A stretch of DNA of 55,776 bases, from NCBI GenBank assembly GCA_016199935.1, contig JACQFS010000157.1, forward strand, positions 1 to 55,776, written 5' to 3'. This document shows positions 15,803 through 24,859 of the stretch, one piece after another; the first letter of the stretch is position 1, and every line of letters begins with the position of its first letter. The notes under the pieces are model-generated. The model worked only from the letters and a program-made list of their open reading frames with translations. It was not told the DNA's origin and searched no databases. Made by a program: the position numbers and the translations under genes. Source of the DNA: Verrucomicrobiota bacterium. GTDB lineage: Bacteria > Verrucomicrobiota > Verrucomicrobiia > Limisphaerales > JACQFS01.

Positions 15803-16717
15803 ATGTATTTTCTAAAGCGCATCCTCACCCTGCTGCCGCTGACGCTGCTCATCACGCTGCTGGCGTTCGTGCTCGTGCGTGTGTCGCCGGGCGGGCCGTT
15901 CGACAAGGAGCGCGCGCCGGCCTCGCCGGAAATCGAGAAGCAGCTCCGGGCCAAGTATCACCTCGACGAATCGTGGCCGCGCCAATACCTCCGCTTCCTC
16001 GGCGGCGCGGTGCGCGGCGATCTCGGGCCGTCGCTCAAGTATCGCAACCACAACGTCACCGACATTTTGCTGCAAGGTCTGCCCGTCTCCGCGCTGCTCG
16101 GCACGCTCGCGTTCGGCTTCGCGATGGGCCTCGGGATTCCGTGGGGCGTGTTCATGGCGGTGCGCCGCGGCGAAGGCGGCGATCACACGGCGGGTTTCCT
16201 CGCGCTGCTCGCGGTGTGCGTGCCGGGTTTCGTCATCGGGCCGCTGCTCGTCATGGTGCTCGCGATCAAGCTGGACTGGTTTCCCGTCGCCCTCTGGGCC
16301 TCGCCGTGGCACGCGGTGCTGCCGACGATGGCGCTCGGACTTTTCTACGCGGGAAAAATTTCACGGCTGCTGCGCGAGAGCATGAGTGGCGTGCTGCACC
16401 TTGAATTTGTGACCGCTGCCCGCGCGCGCGGCGTCGGCAACCCGGCGCTGCTGATGAAGCACGCGCTGCGCGTGGCGATCCTGCCGGTCGTCTCCTACTC
16501 GGGACCGATGCTCGCGGATTTGCTCACGGGTTCGTTCGTCATCGAAAATCTTTTTCAAATTCCCGGCATCGGCGTGTTCCTCGTGAACAGCCTCCAGAAC
16601 CGTGACTACCCGATGACCGCCGGGCTGGTGATGGTCTTCGCGGTGCTGCTGCTCACGCTCAATCTGCTCGTGGACCTGCTCTACGTGAAACTGGATCGGA
16701 GGGTGAAACTGGAATGA
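15803..16717 (+). CDS. oppB: Oligopeptide ABC transporter permease (OppB/DppB type)
   Basis: A 304-residue inner-membrane protein of the binding-protein-dependent transport family. It has an N-terminal helix (about 9-29) and about five more after residue 95. The EAA-like loop 'EFVTAARARGVGNPALLMKHALR' lies at about residues 197-219 and docks the ATPases. It ends in an ATGA overlap with oppC, so the two are translationally coupled. No ATPase (OppD/F) is encoded nearby, so those subunits must come from elsewhere. Confidence 0.93.
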   Translation: MYFLKRILTLLPLTLLITLLAFVLVRVSPGGPFDKERAPASPEIEKQLRAKYHLDESWPRQYLRFLGGAVRGDLGPSLKYRNHNVTDILLQGLPVSALLGTLAFGFAMGLGIPWGVFMAVRRGEGGDHTAGFLALLAVCVPGFVIGPLLVMVLAIKLDWFPVALWASPWHAVLPTMALGLFYAGKISRLLRESMSGVLHLEFVTAARARGVGNPALLMKHALRVAILPVVSYSGPMLADLLTGSFVIENLFQIPGIGVFLVNSLQNRDYPMTAGLVMVFAVLLLTLNLLVDLLYVKLDRRVKLE

Positions 16718-17625
16718 GCACCGCCTCGACTCCCGTTTCCAACTGGCGCCGCTTCACGCGCAACCGCCCCGCCGTCGCGAGCGCCGCGGTGCTCGGCGCG
16801 CTCGTGCTGCTCACGCTCGCGTGGCCGTGGCTCGCGCCGTATCGGCCGGAGGCGCTGGGCGACGCGCAGTTCGCGCCACCGGGCGGGGCGCACTGGTTCG
16901 GCACGGATTTCCTCGGGCGCGACCAGCTCACGCGGATGTTCTACGGTGCGCGCGTCTCGCTCGCGGTCGGCGCGGCGGGCGCCGCGGTGAGCCTGGTCCT
17001 CGGCGTCCTGTGCGGCGCGGTCGCGGGCTACGTCGGCGGGCGGGTGGACGGAATCCTGATGCGCTTCGTGGACATCCTTTATTCGCTGCCGTCGGTCGTG
17101 TTCGCCATCGTGCTGATCGGGACATTTGAGCCGATGCTGAAGGCGTGGCTGGTGAAGAACTTTTCCGAAAGCGTCGTGCCGCTCGCGCGACCGCTGCTGC
17201 TCTTCACCTCGCTCGGCGCGGTGTCGTGGCTGACGATGGCGCGCATCGTCCGCGGGCAGGTGCTGTCGCTGCGGCACCGGTTGTTTGTGGAGGCGAGCCG
17301 CACGGCGGGCGCGACGCACGTCGGCATTTTGCGGAAACACATTCTGCCGAACATCGCCGGCATCGTGATCGCCTACCTCACGCTGACGATTCCGACGGTG
17401 ATCCTTTACGAGTCATTCCTGAGCTACCTCGGCCTCGGCATCCAGCCGCCGCACGCGAGCCTCGGCACGCTCATCGCCGAGGGCGCGGGGCAGATCAATC
17501 CGATCCGCGTGTATTGGTGGATGCTCGTCTTCCCCGGCGGCCTGCTCGCGCTGCTGCTGCTCGCGCTCAACTTTCTCGGTGACGGCCTGCGCGATGCGCT
17601 GGAGCCGCGCGGCGGCGCGAAGTGA
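16714..17625 (+). CDS. oppC: Oligopeptide ABC transporter permease (OppC/DppC type)
   Basis: 303 residues. It carries the OppC N-terminal domain (residues 8-60, with RFTRNRPAVASA and a first membrane helix), the motif HWFGTDFLGRDQLTRMFYGARVS typical of OppC and DppC, and the coupling loop 'FVEASRTAGATHVGILRKH' near 190-208. It forms the translocation channel with OppB and starts within the oppB stop codon. Only three bases separate its stop from that of the convergent gene at 17629, so no terminator can lie between them. Confidence 0.94.
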   Translation: MSTASTPVSNWRRFTRNRPAVASAAVLGALVLLTLAWPWLAPYRPEALGDAQFAPPGGAHWFGTDFLGRDQLTRMFYGARVSLAVGAAGAAVSLVLGVLCGAVAGYVGGRVDGILMRFVDILYSLPSVVFAIVLIGTFEPMLKAWLVKNFSESVVPLARPLLLFTSLGAVSWLTMARIVRGQVLSLRHRLFVEASRTAGATHVGILRKHILPNIAGIVIAYLTLTIPTVILYESFLSYLGLGIQPPHASLGTLIAEGAGQINPIRVYWWMLVFPGGLLALLLLALNFLGDGLRDALEPRGGAK

Positions 17626-17628
17626 AAA

Positions 17629-19074
17629 TCATTTTGCGCCCGGCGGCTTCACGGCCGGCGGCGCGTTGGTCGCGGCCGGCAGGTTCAGCGCAGTGCGCAG
17701 TTGCTTCTGCAACTCCGGGTGCAGCCCGCCTTCCGGCGCCAGCACGCGGCCGAGCACTTGGCGCCGAAAATCCTCCATCGGCTTGAGGGCCATGCGTTGC
17801 TGCTGGGTGGCGAATTTCTGCTGGTGCCAGGTCCACACCTTTTGCGCGAGCGCGTTCAAGCCCGCGGCGTGATCGGCATCGCCGATCGCGAGCTGGTAAT
17901 ACGCGGTCGAGATCATGCCCTCGATGACGGCGATCACGCGGTCCAGGGACGAGCCCCTGAGCTGGTCATTGAGCCGCGCGAGGGCGAACTCGTCGAGCGT
18001 CTGCCCGGCGGGCGCGGCCTCGGGGTAGCGTTCGCGCAGCTTGCGGAACCACGCCGCCGCCTCGCTGGTCCGGTTGTGAACGTAGAGGAGATAGACCGCG
18101 TCCTTCAGGAAATTCATGTGGCCGACGCGGATGCGCTCTTCCATGTCGGGCTGCCCGGCCATCATCCGCTCGTAGGCGCCGTCGGCTTTGGGGATGATGT
18201 CGAGGTTCGGGCCGTATTCGAAACGCTTCTCCGCGTAGATCGGAATGAGCCGGCCGCGCCGCACGGACTGCTGCATGCACTGGTAGATCACGATGCGCAG
18301 TTGGAACTCGTTGGCGCCGGCGCTGTGCTCCAGGCCCAGCAGCGCCCAGTAGATCGCGTGCGCTTCCGGCAGCCGCCAGTCGAGCGGGCCGTAGAGCCGG
18401 TCCACCTCCTGCATCCGCGCGGGGTCGAGCTTGAGTTTTTCCCGCAACAGCTTCGCGCGCGCCCGCGCGTCGTCGGTCTGGGGGTCGAGCAGTTCGCGGT
18501 AATCGGGCAGGGGCGACGTGCCGAGGACGCGCGACATTTCGTTCACCCACTGCTGCTTGTAGTAATTGTGCGCGTCGTCGAGGTAATAGCCGATCTTGTG
18601 CTGGTAAAACCACGCCAGCTCGCGGTAGAGCAGCCCGTCTTTGGGATTCAGGGGGACGGCTTCGTCGCGGAGCAATTCGATCCCGCGCAGCACCCAGCGC
18701 CAGCGGTCGGCCGGGTCCTGAAACTTGACGGAAATGTTGTAGACCATGTTCCAACTCTGAAAGAGCCAGACGGTCGTAAAATGCGGTTCGAGCTTCGTGA
18801 TCCAATCCGCCAGTTGCACCATCTCGAAATAATGTCCCTCGTCCTGCATCTGCGTCGCGCGGACCCAGAGCACGTTGGCGATGAGGCCGCGGAAACCGCC
18901 GAGCGCGACGGTGGTGAACGCCAGCACCGGCGGCGCGTTCTTCAGCGGCTCGACGCGTGTGAGTCCGAGCGCGGCGCGGTCGCGGTTGAGCGCGCGCTGC
19001 ACCTGCGCCGTGCCCATCCACGCGACCGCCGCGAGGGCGCACAGGCCGAACCGGTATGCGCGACGATTTTTCAT
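17629..19074 (-). CDS. Hypothetical membrane-anchored helical-repeat protein
   Basis: 481 residues. One N-terminal membrane segment (about 8-22) is followed by a largely helical region with repeat-like segments (DWITKLEPHFTTVWLFQSWN, LYRELAWFYQHKIGYYLDDAHNYY, AVYLLYVHNRTSEAAAWFRKLRERYP) that resemble TPR helices. The C-terminus is Pro/Ala-rich. No enzymatic motif is seen. Its ATG overlaps the stop of the ABC-2 permease by four bases, so it belongs to the ATPase-permease operon and may be an accessory of that exporter. The start is the ATG at 19074-19072. Confidence 0.75.
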   Translation of the reverse strand: MKNRRAYRFGLCALAAVAWMGTAQVQRALNRDRAALGLTRVEPLKNAPPVLAFTTVALGGFRGLIANVLWVRATQMQDEGHYFEMVQLADWITKLEPHFTTVWLFQSWNMVYNISVKFQDPADRWRWVLRGIELLRDEAVPLNPKDGLLYRELAWFYQHKIGYYLDDAHNYYKQQWVNEMSRVLGTSPLPDYRELLDPQTDDARARAKLLREKLKLDPARMQEVDRLYGPLDWRLPEAHAIYWALLGLEHSAGANEFQLRIVIYQCMQQSVRRGRLIPIYAEKRFEYGPNLDIIPKADGAYERMMAGQPDMEERIRVGHMNFLKDAVYLLYVHNRTSEAAAWFRKLRERYPEAAPAGQTLDEFALARLNDQLRGSSLDRVIAVIEGMISTAYYQLAIGDADHAAGLNALAQKVWTWHQQKFATQQQRMALKPMEDFRRQVLGRVLAPEGGLHPELQKQLRTALNLPAATNAPPAVKPPGAK

Positions 19075-20456
19075 GACCGGCCCGGTGCCCGGGCGAGTTC
19101 GCGCCGGTGAAAGATGGTGATGCCGATGGCCGCGAACAGGCCGCCGGCCAGCAGCACGATCTGCGCAAACGCCCGCGCGAGTTGGGTCCACGTGATGCTC
19201 CGGCCCGAGCTGAGCGAATCGATGGGCGAGAAATCCCGCACCACGTTGATCAGGCGCAGCACCGCCTTGAACGCCGGCACCGCAACGAGGTCCACCCACG
19301 AGTGTTTCATCGCCTCCTCCTCGCCCGGCGTGATGAGGCCGCCCTGCTCCACCACCGACGCCATCGTCCCGCTCGCGAGCACGACGACCAGCGCCGTCAA
19401 CGCCACGAACGCCGCGACGGGAAACGAAAGCCCGCTGCCCGCCGCGAGCCCGAGCGCCGCGAGCAGCGCGAGCCAGAACAAAATGATGAGCAGCCCGCGC
19501 GCGAAGTTCAGCGCGAAGCCACTCTCGCGATACAGCACCTCCAGTCCGTCCTCGAGCGGGAACAGCAGCGCGGTCTCGCTGCGGTTCGCGCAATCAATCA
19601 CGAGCCGTCCCTGCTCATCGAGCAGGTTCGGCGGCACCAGCAGTTCGAGGAACGCCTGCGCCGGCAGCCGCGTCTCCTTCAACCGCACGCGCGCCTGGTT
19701 GAGCGGGCCGACCTCCCAAATCGTCGCGAAGGTCGCCGCGCCGCCGGGATTTTGCGCCGCGAAAAAACGCACGCGCAACGCCAGCGGCCGGTCGCGCACC
19801 GCCGCGCGTGCGTCGCTGAGATCAATGATCCAGCGACGCAGATGATTCGGCGGCACCACCTGGTGGGCGGCCAGCACCTGGTCGTGCAATTGCGTGCGCA
19901 ACTGATCCACGTTCAATGTCTCGCCCTCGGGCCGCTTGCGCACTTCGCTCACGGCGCGCTCCAGCTCGGCCTCGACGTCCGGCACTTTTTCCTTCGCCGA
20001 GGCGCGCGCGACGAGCACCTCGTTGAAGAGCGCGGCGCGCTGGTTAACCGGCTCGGTCGGCAGCCGGTTCGCACGCGACAAGACCATCGCGTAAACCGTC
20101 CCGCCCGCGAGCGCGAGCAGCGCGGCGTTGAGCGCCACGATGCCGAGCCATTTGCCCAGCCACACCTGCCAGCGCGCGACCGGCTTCACGTCCACCATCT
20201 GCAACTGGCACTCCTCGATCTCGCGTGCGAGCGAGCCGCACGCGATCCACAGGGTCGCAAAGCCGAGCAGCACCGTGATCGTGCCCAGCGTGTAGGTCAT
20301 CATGATCTGCGCGAAACCGCGCGCCGTCCCGTCGTCCTTGATCACCAGCGGCAGGCCGACCACTGCGAGCAACAGCAGCACCGCCATCACCGCGAAGACG
20401 CGGTAACGCAGCGCGGCCTTCACGGTGAGCCAGGCGATGGAGAGGAGCGGGCGCAT
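19071..20456 (-). CDS. ABC-2 family transporter permease
   Basis: 461 residues. One membrane helix at the N-terminus (about 17-37), two more at about 60-80 and 100-125, a large extracytoplasmic loop of about 200 residues (NRLPTEP...ESGFALNF), and a C-terminal helix bundle. This is the ABC-2/GldF or YhgE-like exporter layout. It pairs with the ATPase encoded 109 bp upstream. The ATG at 20456-20454 is preferred because the upstream extension (to 20483) would be encoded by the heptamer repeat at 20474-20594. The substrate is unknown. Confidence 0.82.
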   Translation of the reverse strand: MRPLLSIAWLTVKAALRYRVFAVMAVLLLLAVVGLPLVIKDDGTARGFAQIMMTYTLGTITVLLGFATLWIACGSLAREIEECQLQMVDVKPVARWQVWLGKWLGIVALNAALLALAGGTVYAMVLSRANRLPTEPVNQRAALFNEVLVARASAKEKVPDVEAELERAVSEVRKRPEGETLNVDQLRTQLHDQVLAAHQVVPPNHLRRWIIDLSDARAAVRDRPLALRVRFFAAQNPGGAATFATIWEVGPLNQARVRLKETRLPAQAFLELLVPPNLLDEQGRLVIDCANRSETALLFPLEDGLEVLYRESGFALNFARGLLIILFWLALLAALGLAAGSGLSFPVAAFVALTALVVVLASGTMASVVEQGGLITPGEEEAMKHSWVDLVAVPAFKAVLRLINVVRDFSPIDSLSSGRSITWTQLARAFAQIVLLAGGLFAAIGITIFHRRELARAPGRS

Positions 20457-20473
20457 CAGAGACTTCAAATGGC

Positions 20474-20594
20474 CAATGTCCAAGGACCAATGTCCACGGA
20501 GGCTTCAAGACCCAAGGACCAATCAGCCACGGACATGGCGAACCACATTGGAAACTGGAGTTTGGTCATTCCTTGGTCCTTGGACATTCCCCCT
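20474..20594. repeat. Iterated-heptamer inverted repeat between ABC permease and ATPase
   Basis: Arm one: caatgtc, caaggac and caatgtc (20474-20494), with further related steps to about 20528. Arm two, around 20560-20594: ggtcatt, ccttggt, ccttgga, cattccc and ccttggg. Arm two encodes the last residues (KGECPRTKE) and stop of the ATPase. Confidence 0.82.
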
Positions 20595-21810
20595 TGGGTT
20601 TGTTCAGCAGCCCCGAGAGCTTCTCGTTTGCCTTCGACAAATCGGCGGGCGGAGCCGAAGGCGCTGAGGGTTTCGCGGCGGGCGCTTTCGTCGGCTCCGG
20701 CGCGGGTTGCTGCGTGAGCTGTTTCAACTTCGCTGCATCAATCGCCGGCTGCATCGGACTCGCCGCCGCCGGCTCCGCTGGCTTCGGTTCCTCGACTTTT
20801 GCCGCAGCAAGCCGTTCCAGCACACGATCGGTTTGTGACTTGGTTTCCTCCGCACCGCCGCGCAGGTAGGCGGCCACGCGGTTGCCGCTAGTCGCGCCGC
20901 TCGTTTCCGCGCCCTGCCGCGCGCGGTTCACCACGTCGAGGAAGTAGCTCTCCAGATTCTGCGTCGGGTTGTCTATTTGGATTTTGTCCGCGGCCACGTC
21001 GTGCCGGATGAGCGCGAGCACTTTCTCCAACGTCTCGCGCGGGAGCGACGGCGAGGTGATGCGCACCGCGTCGCGGTTGGAGAGCAGTTCCTTGAGCGTG
21101 CCCTGCGCCTGGATTTTTCCGCCGTAATAAATCACCACGCGGTCGCACACGTCCTCCACGTCGCTGAGCAGGTGGCTGCTGAGGATCACCGTCTTGCCGC
21201 GGCGCGCGAGGGCGAGGATGAGATCCTTCACCTCGCGGCAGCCGATCGGATCAAGCCCCGCCGTCGGCTCGTCGAGGATGACGAGGTCGGGGTCGTTGAT
21301 GAGCGCCTGCGCGAGGCCGATGCGGCGCTGCATGCCCTTGGAGAATTCGCCCACCGCGCGCGTCGCCGCCTGCTTGAGGCCCACCATGTCAATGAGCTGC
21401 TCCACGCGCGCGTCGCGGTCGCCGGGCGCGAGCTGGAAAAGATTGCCGAACAGTTCGAGCGTCTCGCGCGAGTCGAGGTAGCGGTAGAGATACGATTCCT
21501 CCGGCAGATAACCGATGCGCGACTTGGTCGCGACGTGCCGCGGCGACTTGCCGAAGACTTCGATCTGCCCCTTGGTCGGATACAGCAGGCCGAGCAGCAT
21601 CTTGATGGTCGTGGATTTTCCCGAGCCGTTCGGGCCGAGCAGGCCGAACACCTCGCCGCGCCGCACGTCGAAGCTCACGTCATCCACCGCGCGCGCCTTG
21701 GGCCGGCCCCAGAAATCCTTGAAGACCTTTGTCAGTCCGCGCACGGCGAGGACGGCCTCGGAGTGCGGAGCGGCGAGTGCGGAAGTCGGAGTGGGGTCGG
21801 TGGCGGTCAT
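20566..21810 (-). CDS. ABC transporter ATP-binding protein (ABC-2 exporter type)
   Basis: 414 residues. Walker A GPNGSGKST is at 59-67, the signature FSKGMQRR near 157, Walker B LVILDEP near 175, and an H-loop SSHLLSDVE. The ATPase domain ends near residue 245. It is followed by a long Ala/Pro/Lys-rich tail (about 310-414), which is unusual. It energises the permease encoded downstream. The start is the ATG at 21810-21808, one base after the stop of the Doc toxin gene, suggesting coupled translation. Its first 20 residues and its last 12 are encoded by heptamer repeats. Confidence 0.9.
   Translation of the reverse strand: MTATDPTPTSALAAPHSEAVLAVRGLTKVFKDFWGRPKARAVDDVSFDVRRGEVFGLLGPNGSGKSTTIKMLLGLLYPTKGQIEVFGKSPRHVATKSRIGYLPEESYLYRYLDSRETLELFGNLFQLAPGDRDARVEQLIDMVGLKQAATRAVGEFSKGMQRRIGLAQALINDPDLVILDEPTAGLDPIGCREVKDLILALARRGKTVILSSHLLSDVEDVCDRVVIYYGGKIQAQGTLKELLSNRDAVRITSPSLPRETLEKVLALIRHDVAADKIQIDNPTQNLESYFLDVVNRARQGAETSGATSGNRVAAYLRGGAEETKSQTDRVLERLAAAKVEEPKPAEPAAASPMQPAIDAAKLKQLTQQPAPEPTKAPAAKPSAPSAPPADLSKANEKLSGLLNKPKGECPRTKE
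21759..21793. repeat. Five heptamer steps inside the ABC ATPase N-terminus
   Basis: The units cggagtg, cggagcg, gcgagtg, cggaagt and cggagtg encode the non-conserved start of the protein (TSALAAPHSEA region). This is a case where the iterations lie wholly in a coding sequence, in a segment not conserved in ABC ATPases. Confidence 0.75.
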
Positions 21811-21811
21811 C

Positions 21812-22195
21812 TCACGGTTGGTGAAACTTGCGGATCACGTTGGCCAGGTCGGTCTTTGTGATTCGTTTTTTGGCGATGGCGATCATGGCTTCGTAGAGCG
21901 TCCCGTCGTCTTCACGAAACGGAAGACCGTTGATTCGCAAGAACATGATCGAGACAGCCACGCCGGTTCGTTTGTTGCCGTCGTTGAACGCCTGCGACTC
22001 CGCGACGTGAAAGGCATAGGCCGCGGCAACTTCTGACAGGTCACCGGCACCGTAGTAAAAGACGTTCTTCGCGGAGGCGAGGGCCGACTCGACCAATCCA
22101 AGGCTGCCGATTCCTTCCAGCCCGCCAAACCGCCGCAGCGACTCGTCATGCAAGTAGAGCGTCTCGACGAGCGTGATGAAGCGCGGCTCCGGCAT
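21812..22195 (-). CDS. doc: Doc-type toxin (death-on-curing/Fic fold)
   Basis: 127 residues. The Fic/Doc core motif reads QAFNDGNKR at 68-76 in place of H-x-F-x-(D/N)-(A/G)-N-K-R, so the catalytic His position is Gln while Asp72, Asn74, Lys75 and Arg76 are kept. Doc toxins phosphorylate EF-Tu, and other Fic proteins AMPylate. Whether this one is active is uncertain. The small antitoxin gene ends two bases upstream, the usual antitoxin-toxin order. The ABC ATPase gene starts one base after its stop. Confidence 0.85.
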   Translation of the reverse strand: MPEPRFITLVETLYLHDESLRRFGGLEGIGSLGLVESALASAKNVFYYGAGDLSEVAAAYAFHVAESQAFNDGNKRTGVAVSIMFLRINGLPFREDDGTLYEAMIAIAKKRITKTDLANVIRKFHQP

Positions 22196-22197
22196 GG

Positions 22198-22395
22198 CTA
22201 CCGGGCCAGCTTGCGGAACAACTCCGCGTTCGTCTTGAACATGTCGTCCGCGATGGCCTTGAACTTGTCGTCCACTTCGGGGTGTTGGCCGCCGGCCGCG
22301 CTGTCGGAAATTTTGTCGCGCACGTAGGCGAAAACGCGCTGGCGCTCCTCGGTGGGGAGGCTTTCGATTTCAGCGATGATTTGCGTGGCGCTCAT
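22198..22395 (-). CDS. Putative antitoxin of the Doc pair
   Basis: 65 residues: an N-terminal helix (ATQIIAEIESLPTEERQRVFAYVRDKI) of the kind seen in small addiction-module proteins, then an acidic, Phe-containing C-terminal helix (FKAIADDMFKTNAELFRKLAR) suited to wrapping a Fic-fold toxin. It is not clearly Phd-like. The identity rests on size and on its position directly upstream of doc with a 2-bp gap. The start is the ATG at 22395-22393. Confidence 0.75.
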   Translation of the reverse strand: MSATQIIAEIESLPTEERQRVFAYVRDKISDSAAGGQHPEVDDKFKAIADDMFKTNAELFRKLAR

Positions 22396-22456
22396 GGGGG
22401 GGAATGTATCGGCTTTGAATCAGCGAGGCAAGCCACGCGCCGGGGGGATTGCCTGT

Positions 22457-22852
22457 TCATCCAAATTTACCTTCTTCCGAGCCGCCGGCCCGCGGCTTCC
22501 GGCAGCTCTTCATCAGTTTTCGGCTGCTCTGATAGTTCCAGACCGCCATTACGATCAGGATCAATCCGATTAGAAAAAAAGCGTCGCCATGCTCGGATCG
22601 AGTCCCGAACAAGATGAACAACGCTCCGATGATCGTCCAATAAATTGCCTGACCGAGGTGGGTCTCCCCCGCTTTTCGGTATGTGGCGATTGAGTAGTCA
22701 ACTGCTTCGTCATAGAGCTTCACACGAGCCTCACATCTGCCCTTGCACGCGATACCGATGCCCAAGTCTGCCAGACACTCAGCGCAAAGCCCTTTCTGGC
22801 ATCTTTTGCAAATGCCGACGCTGGTGATTTGCGGGTGGTAAAAACAATTCAT
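22457..22852 (-). CDS. B-box-like zinc-finger membrane protein
   Basis: 131 residues. A Cys/His cluster Cys3, His6, Cys15, Cys18, Cys23, Cys26, Cys36 and Cys40 has the spacing of bacterial B-box-type zinc fingers (C-x2-H, C-x2-C, C-x2-C, C-x3-C). Two membrane helices (about 66-83 and 89-106) and a basic cytoplasmic tail follow. Such proteins are membrane-bound with a cytosolic zinc finger; the function is not known. It is downstream of the P-type ATPase gene with a 38-bp gap on the same strand, so the two are probably co-transcribed. Confidence 0.75.
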   Translation of the reverse strand: MNCFYHPQITSVGICKRCQKGLCAECLADLGIGIACKGRCEARVKLYDEAVDYSIATYRKAGETHLGQAIYWTIIGALFILFGTRSEHGDAFFLIGLILIVMAVWNYQSSRKLMKSCRKPRAGGSEEGKFG

Positions 22853-22890
22853 TCGGCTCGTTCGCCTGCGCGGATGTTGGTTCGGGCCGG

Positions 22891-24828
22891 CTACTTTTTC
22901 TCCGTCGCGAAATGCTCCATCTCCTCGCCGCTGCGCACGAGGCGGCCGCTGTTGAACACCACCAGGAGCGAGCCGGCGACGTTCAGCGCGGCGGCGAGCA
23001 CGGGGTTGATGTATTTGAGCGCCGCCAGCAGCAGCCCGCCGATGACGAACAGCACGCCGAGCAGAAAATTCTGGTTGATGACCGACCGCGTCGCGCGCGA
23101 GAGGCGGATGAGGAAGGGCAGGCGCTGGAGATCATTGTTCATCAGCGCCATCGTCGCGCTGTGGATCGCCACCTCGCTGCCGGCGGCGCCCATCGCGATG
23201 CCCATGTCGCCGGCGGCGAGCGCGGGCGCGTCGTTCACGCCGTCGCCCACCACGGCCACGCGGTAGCCCTTGGCCTTCATGGCGCGGACGAACTCGACCT
23301 TGTTCTGCGGCAGACATTCGGCGGCGACTTCCTCGCAGCCGATCTCCTTGGCCACGCGCGCGGCGACGGGCTGGCGGTCGCCGGTGACCATCGCGATGCG
23401 GCGGACTTTCAATTCCGTCAGCTCCGCGAGCGCGGCCTTCGCCTCGGGGCGGACGTGATCCTGCAAACCAACCCAGCCGATGAACTCCCCGCCGCGCGCG
23501 ACGAAGAGCAGGCTGAAACCTTCCGCCTCGCTCAGGTCCACGCCCTTGAGGAAATCATCGCCGACGCCGTTGTCCTTGAGCCATTGCGCACGGCCGACGA
23601 GCACTTGGGCGCCTTCGAGATTCGCGCGCACGCCGCGGCCGGCGGTCTCGGAAAAATCCGCCGGCTCGCCCAGCGGCACGCCGGCTTCCTCCGCGAGTGT
23701 GGCGATGGCTTTGGCCGTGGGATGGTTGGAATATTTTTCCGCCGTGGCGGCGATGCGCAGCAATTCGGCGGGCGCGATGTTGTTCGCGGGCGCGAGGCGG
23801 CTCACGACGAGCTTGCCCTCGGTGAGCGTGCCCGTTTTGTCGAAGACGAACGCGTTGATGCGCGCGGCGAGTTCGATGTCGCCGACGTTCTTGATGAGAA
23901 TGCCGAGTCGCGCGGCGGCGGAGAGCGCGGCGACCATCGCCGTGGGCGTGGCGAGGATGAACGCGCCGGGGCACGCGACGATGAACACCGCGATCACGCG
24001 GCTGAAATCCGTGGTGAAGGCCCACACGAGCGCGCCGATGACGAGCACGAGCGGCGTGTAATAGCCCATGTATTGGTCCACGAGCCGCATGATGGGCAGC
24101 TTGGTCTGCTCGGCGGCGAGGATGAGTTCGCGCACGCGGCCGAGCGTGGTGTCGCCGCCCGCGCGCGTGACGCGGACTTCGAGGACGCCGGTGAGATTCT
24201 GCGTGCCGGCGAAAACTTCGTCGCCGGATTTTTTGTCCACGGGCAATGACTCGCCGGTGATGGTGGCCTGGTTGAGCGCGCCCTGGCCGTTCAACACCAC
24301 GCCGTCGGCGGCCACCACGTCGCCGGGGCGGATGCGGATCACATCGCCGACGGAAAGTTTGGCGACCTCGATTTCCTCCTCCCGGCCGGCGACGAGGCGG
24401 CGGGCCTTGCCGGGCGTGAGCTTGATGAGCGACTCGATGGAACGGCGCGCGCCCTCGGCGGTGCGGGTCTCGATGATTTCGCCGAGCAGCATGAAGAACG
24501 CGATGATGCCCGCCTCCTGATAATGCCCGGACGCGAACGACGCGAGCACGGCGATGGCGACGAGTTCGTTGGTGCGGAGGAAGCCCCGGCGCAAATCGTT
24601 GAGCGCGGTGAGCACGATGGGCCAGCCGAGGATGAGCGCGCCCAGCATCGCGCTGAACGCCGCGGCCGCGTCGGCCCCGGTGAAGAGCCGGCCAACGATG
24701 AAGGAATTGATGACGAGAATGAGGCCGAGCACGGCGGCCCAGACGCGGACGGGCAGGCGCTCGGGTTCGGGTGCGGGTGCGGCGGGTTCAAGGGCCGGAG
24801 TCGGAATTGAAATGGCGTCGGCGGGCAT
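22891..24828 (-). CDS. P1B-type heavy-metal translocating ATPase
   Basis: 645 residues. The actuator TGES motif begins at 191. A membrane CPG motif (286-288) takes the place of CPC, as in several Zn/Cd/Pb-type members. The phosphorylation site DKTGT is at 330-334, and the hinge GDGVNDAPAL lies near 540. There is no N-terminal CxxC metal-binding domain, only a Pro/Ala-rich stretch before the first helix. It exports a soft metal cation across the inner membrane at the cost of ATP. The exact metal cannot be told from the sequence. It is downstream of the SPFH cluster on the same strand with an 84-bp gap that holds three heptamer steps. Confidence 0.93.
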   Translation of the reverse strand: MPADAISIPTPALEPAAPAPEPERLPVRVWAAVLGLILVINSFIVGRLFTGADAAAAFSAMLGALILGWPIVLTALNDLRRGFLRTNELVAIAVLASFASGHYQEAGIIAFFMLLGEIIETRTAEGARRSIESLIKLTPGKARRLVAGREEEIEVAKLSVGDVIRIRPGDVVAADGVVLNGQGALNQATITGESLPVDKKSGDEVFAGTQNLTGVLEVRVTRAGGDTTLGRVRELILAAEQTKLPIMRLVDQYMGYYTPLVLVIGALVWAFTTDFSRVIAVFIVACPGAFILATPTAMVAALSAAARLGILIKNVGDIELAARINAFVFDKTGTLTEGKLVVSRLAPANNIAPAELLRIAATAEKYSNHPTAKAIATLAEEAGVPLGEPADFSETAGRGVRANLEGAQVLVGRAQWLKDNGVGDDFLKGVDLSEAEGFSLLFVARGGEFIGWVGLQDHVRPEAKAALAELTELKVRRIAMVTGDRQPVAARVAKEIGCEEVAAECLPQNKVEFVRAMKAKGYRVAVVGDGVNDAPALAAGDMGIAMGAAGSEVAIHSATMALMNNDLQRLPFLIRLSRATRSVINQNFLLGVLFVIGGLLLAALKYINPVLAAALNVAGSLLVVFNSGRLVRSGEEMEHFATEKK

Positions 24829-24838
24829 GGGGCGGAAA

Positions 24839-24859
24839 GTATTCAGTGTTCAGTATTCA
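24839..24859. repeat. Three heptamer steps
   Basis: gtattca, gtgttca and gtattca lie just upstream of the P-type ATPase start. They share a word with the hairpin at 6294-6401. No complementary arm is present. Confidence 0.7.
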
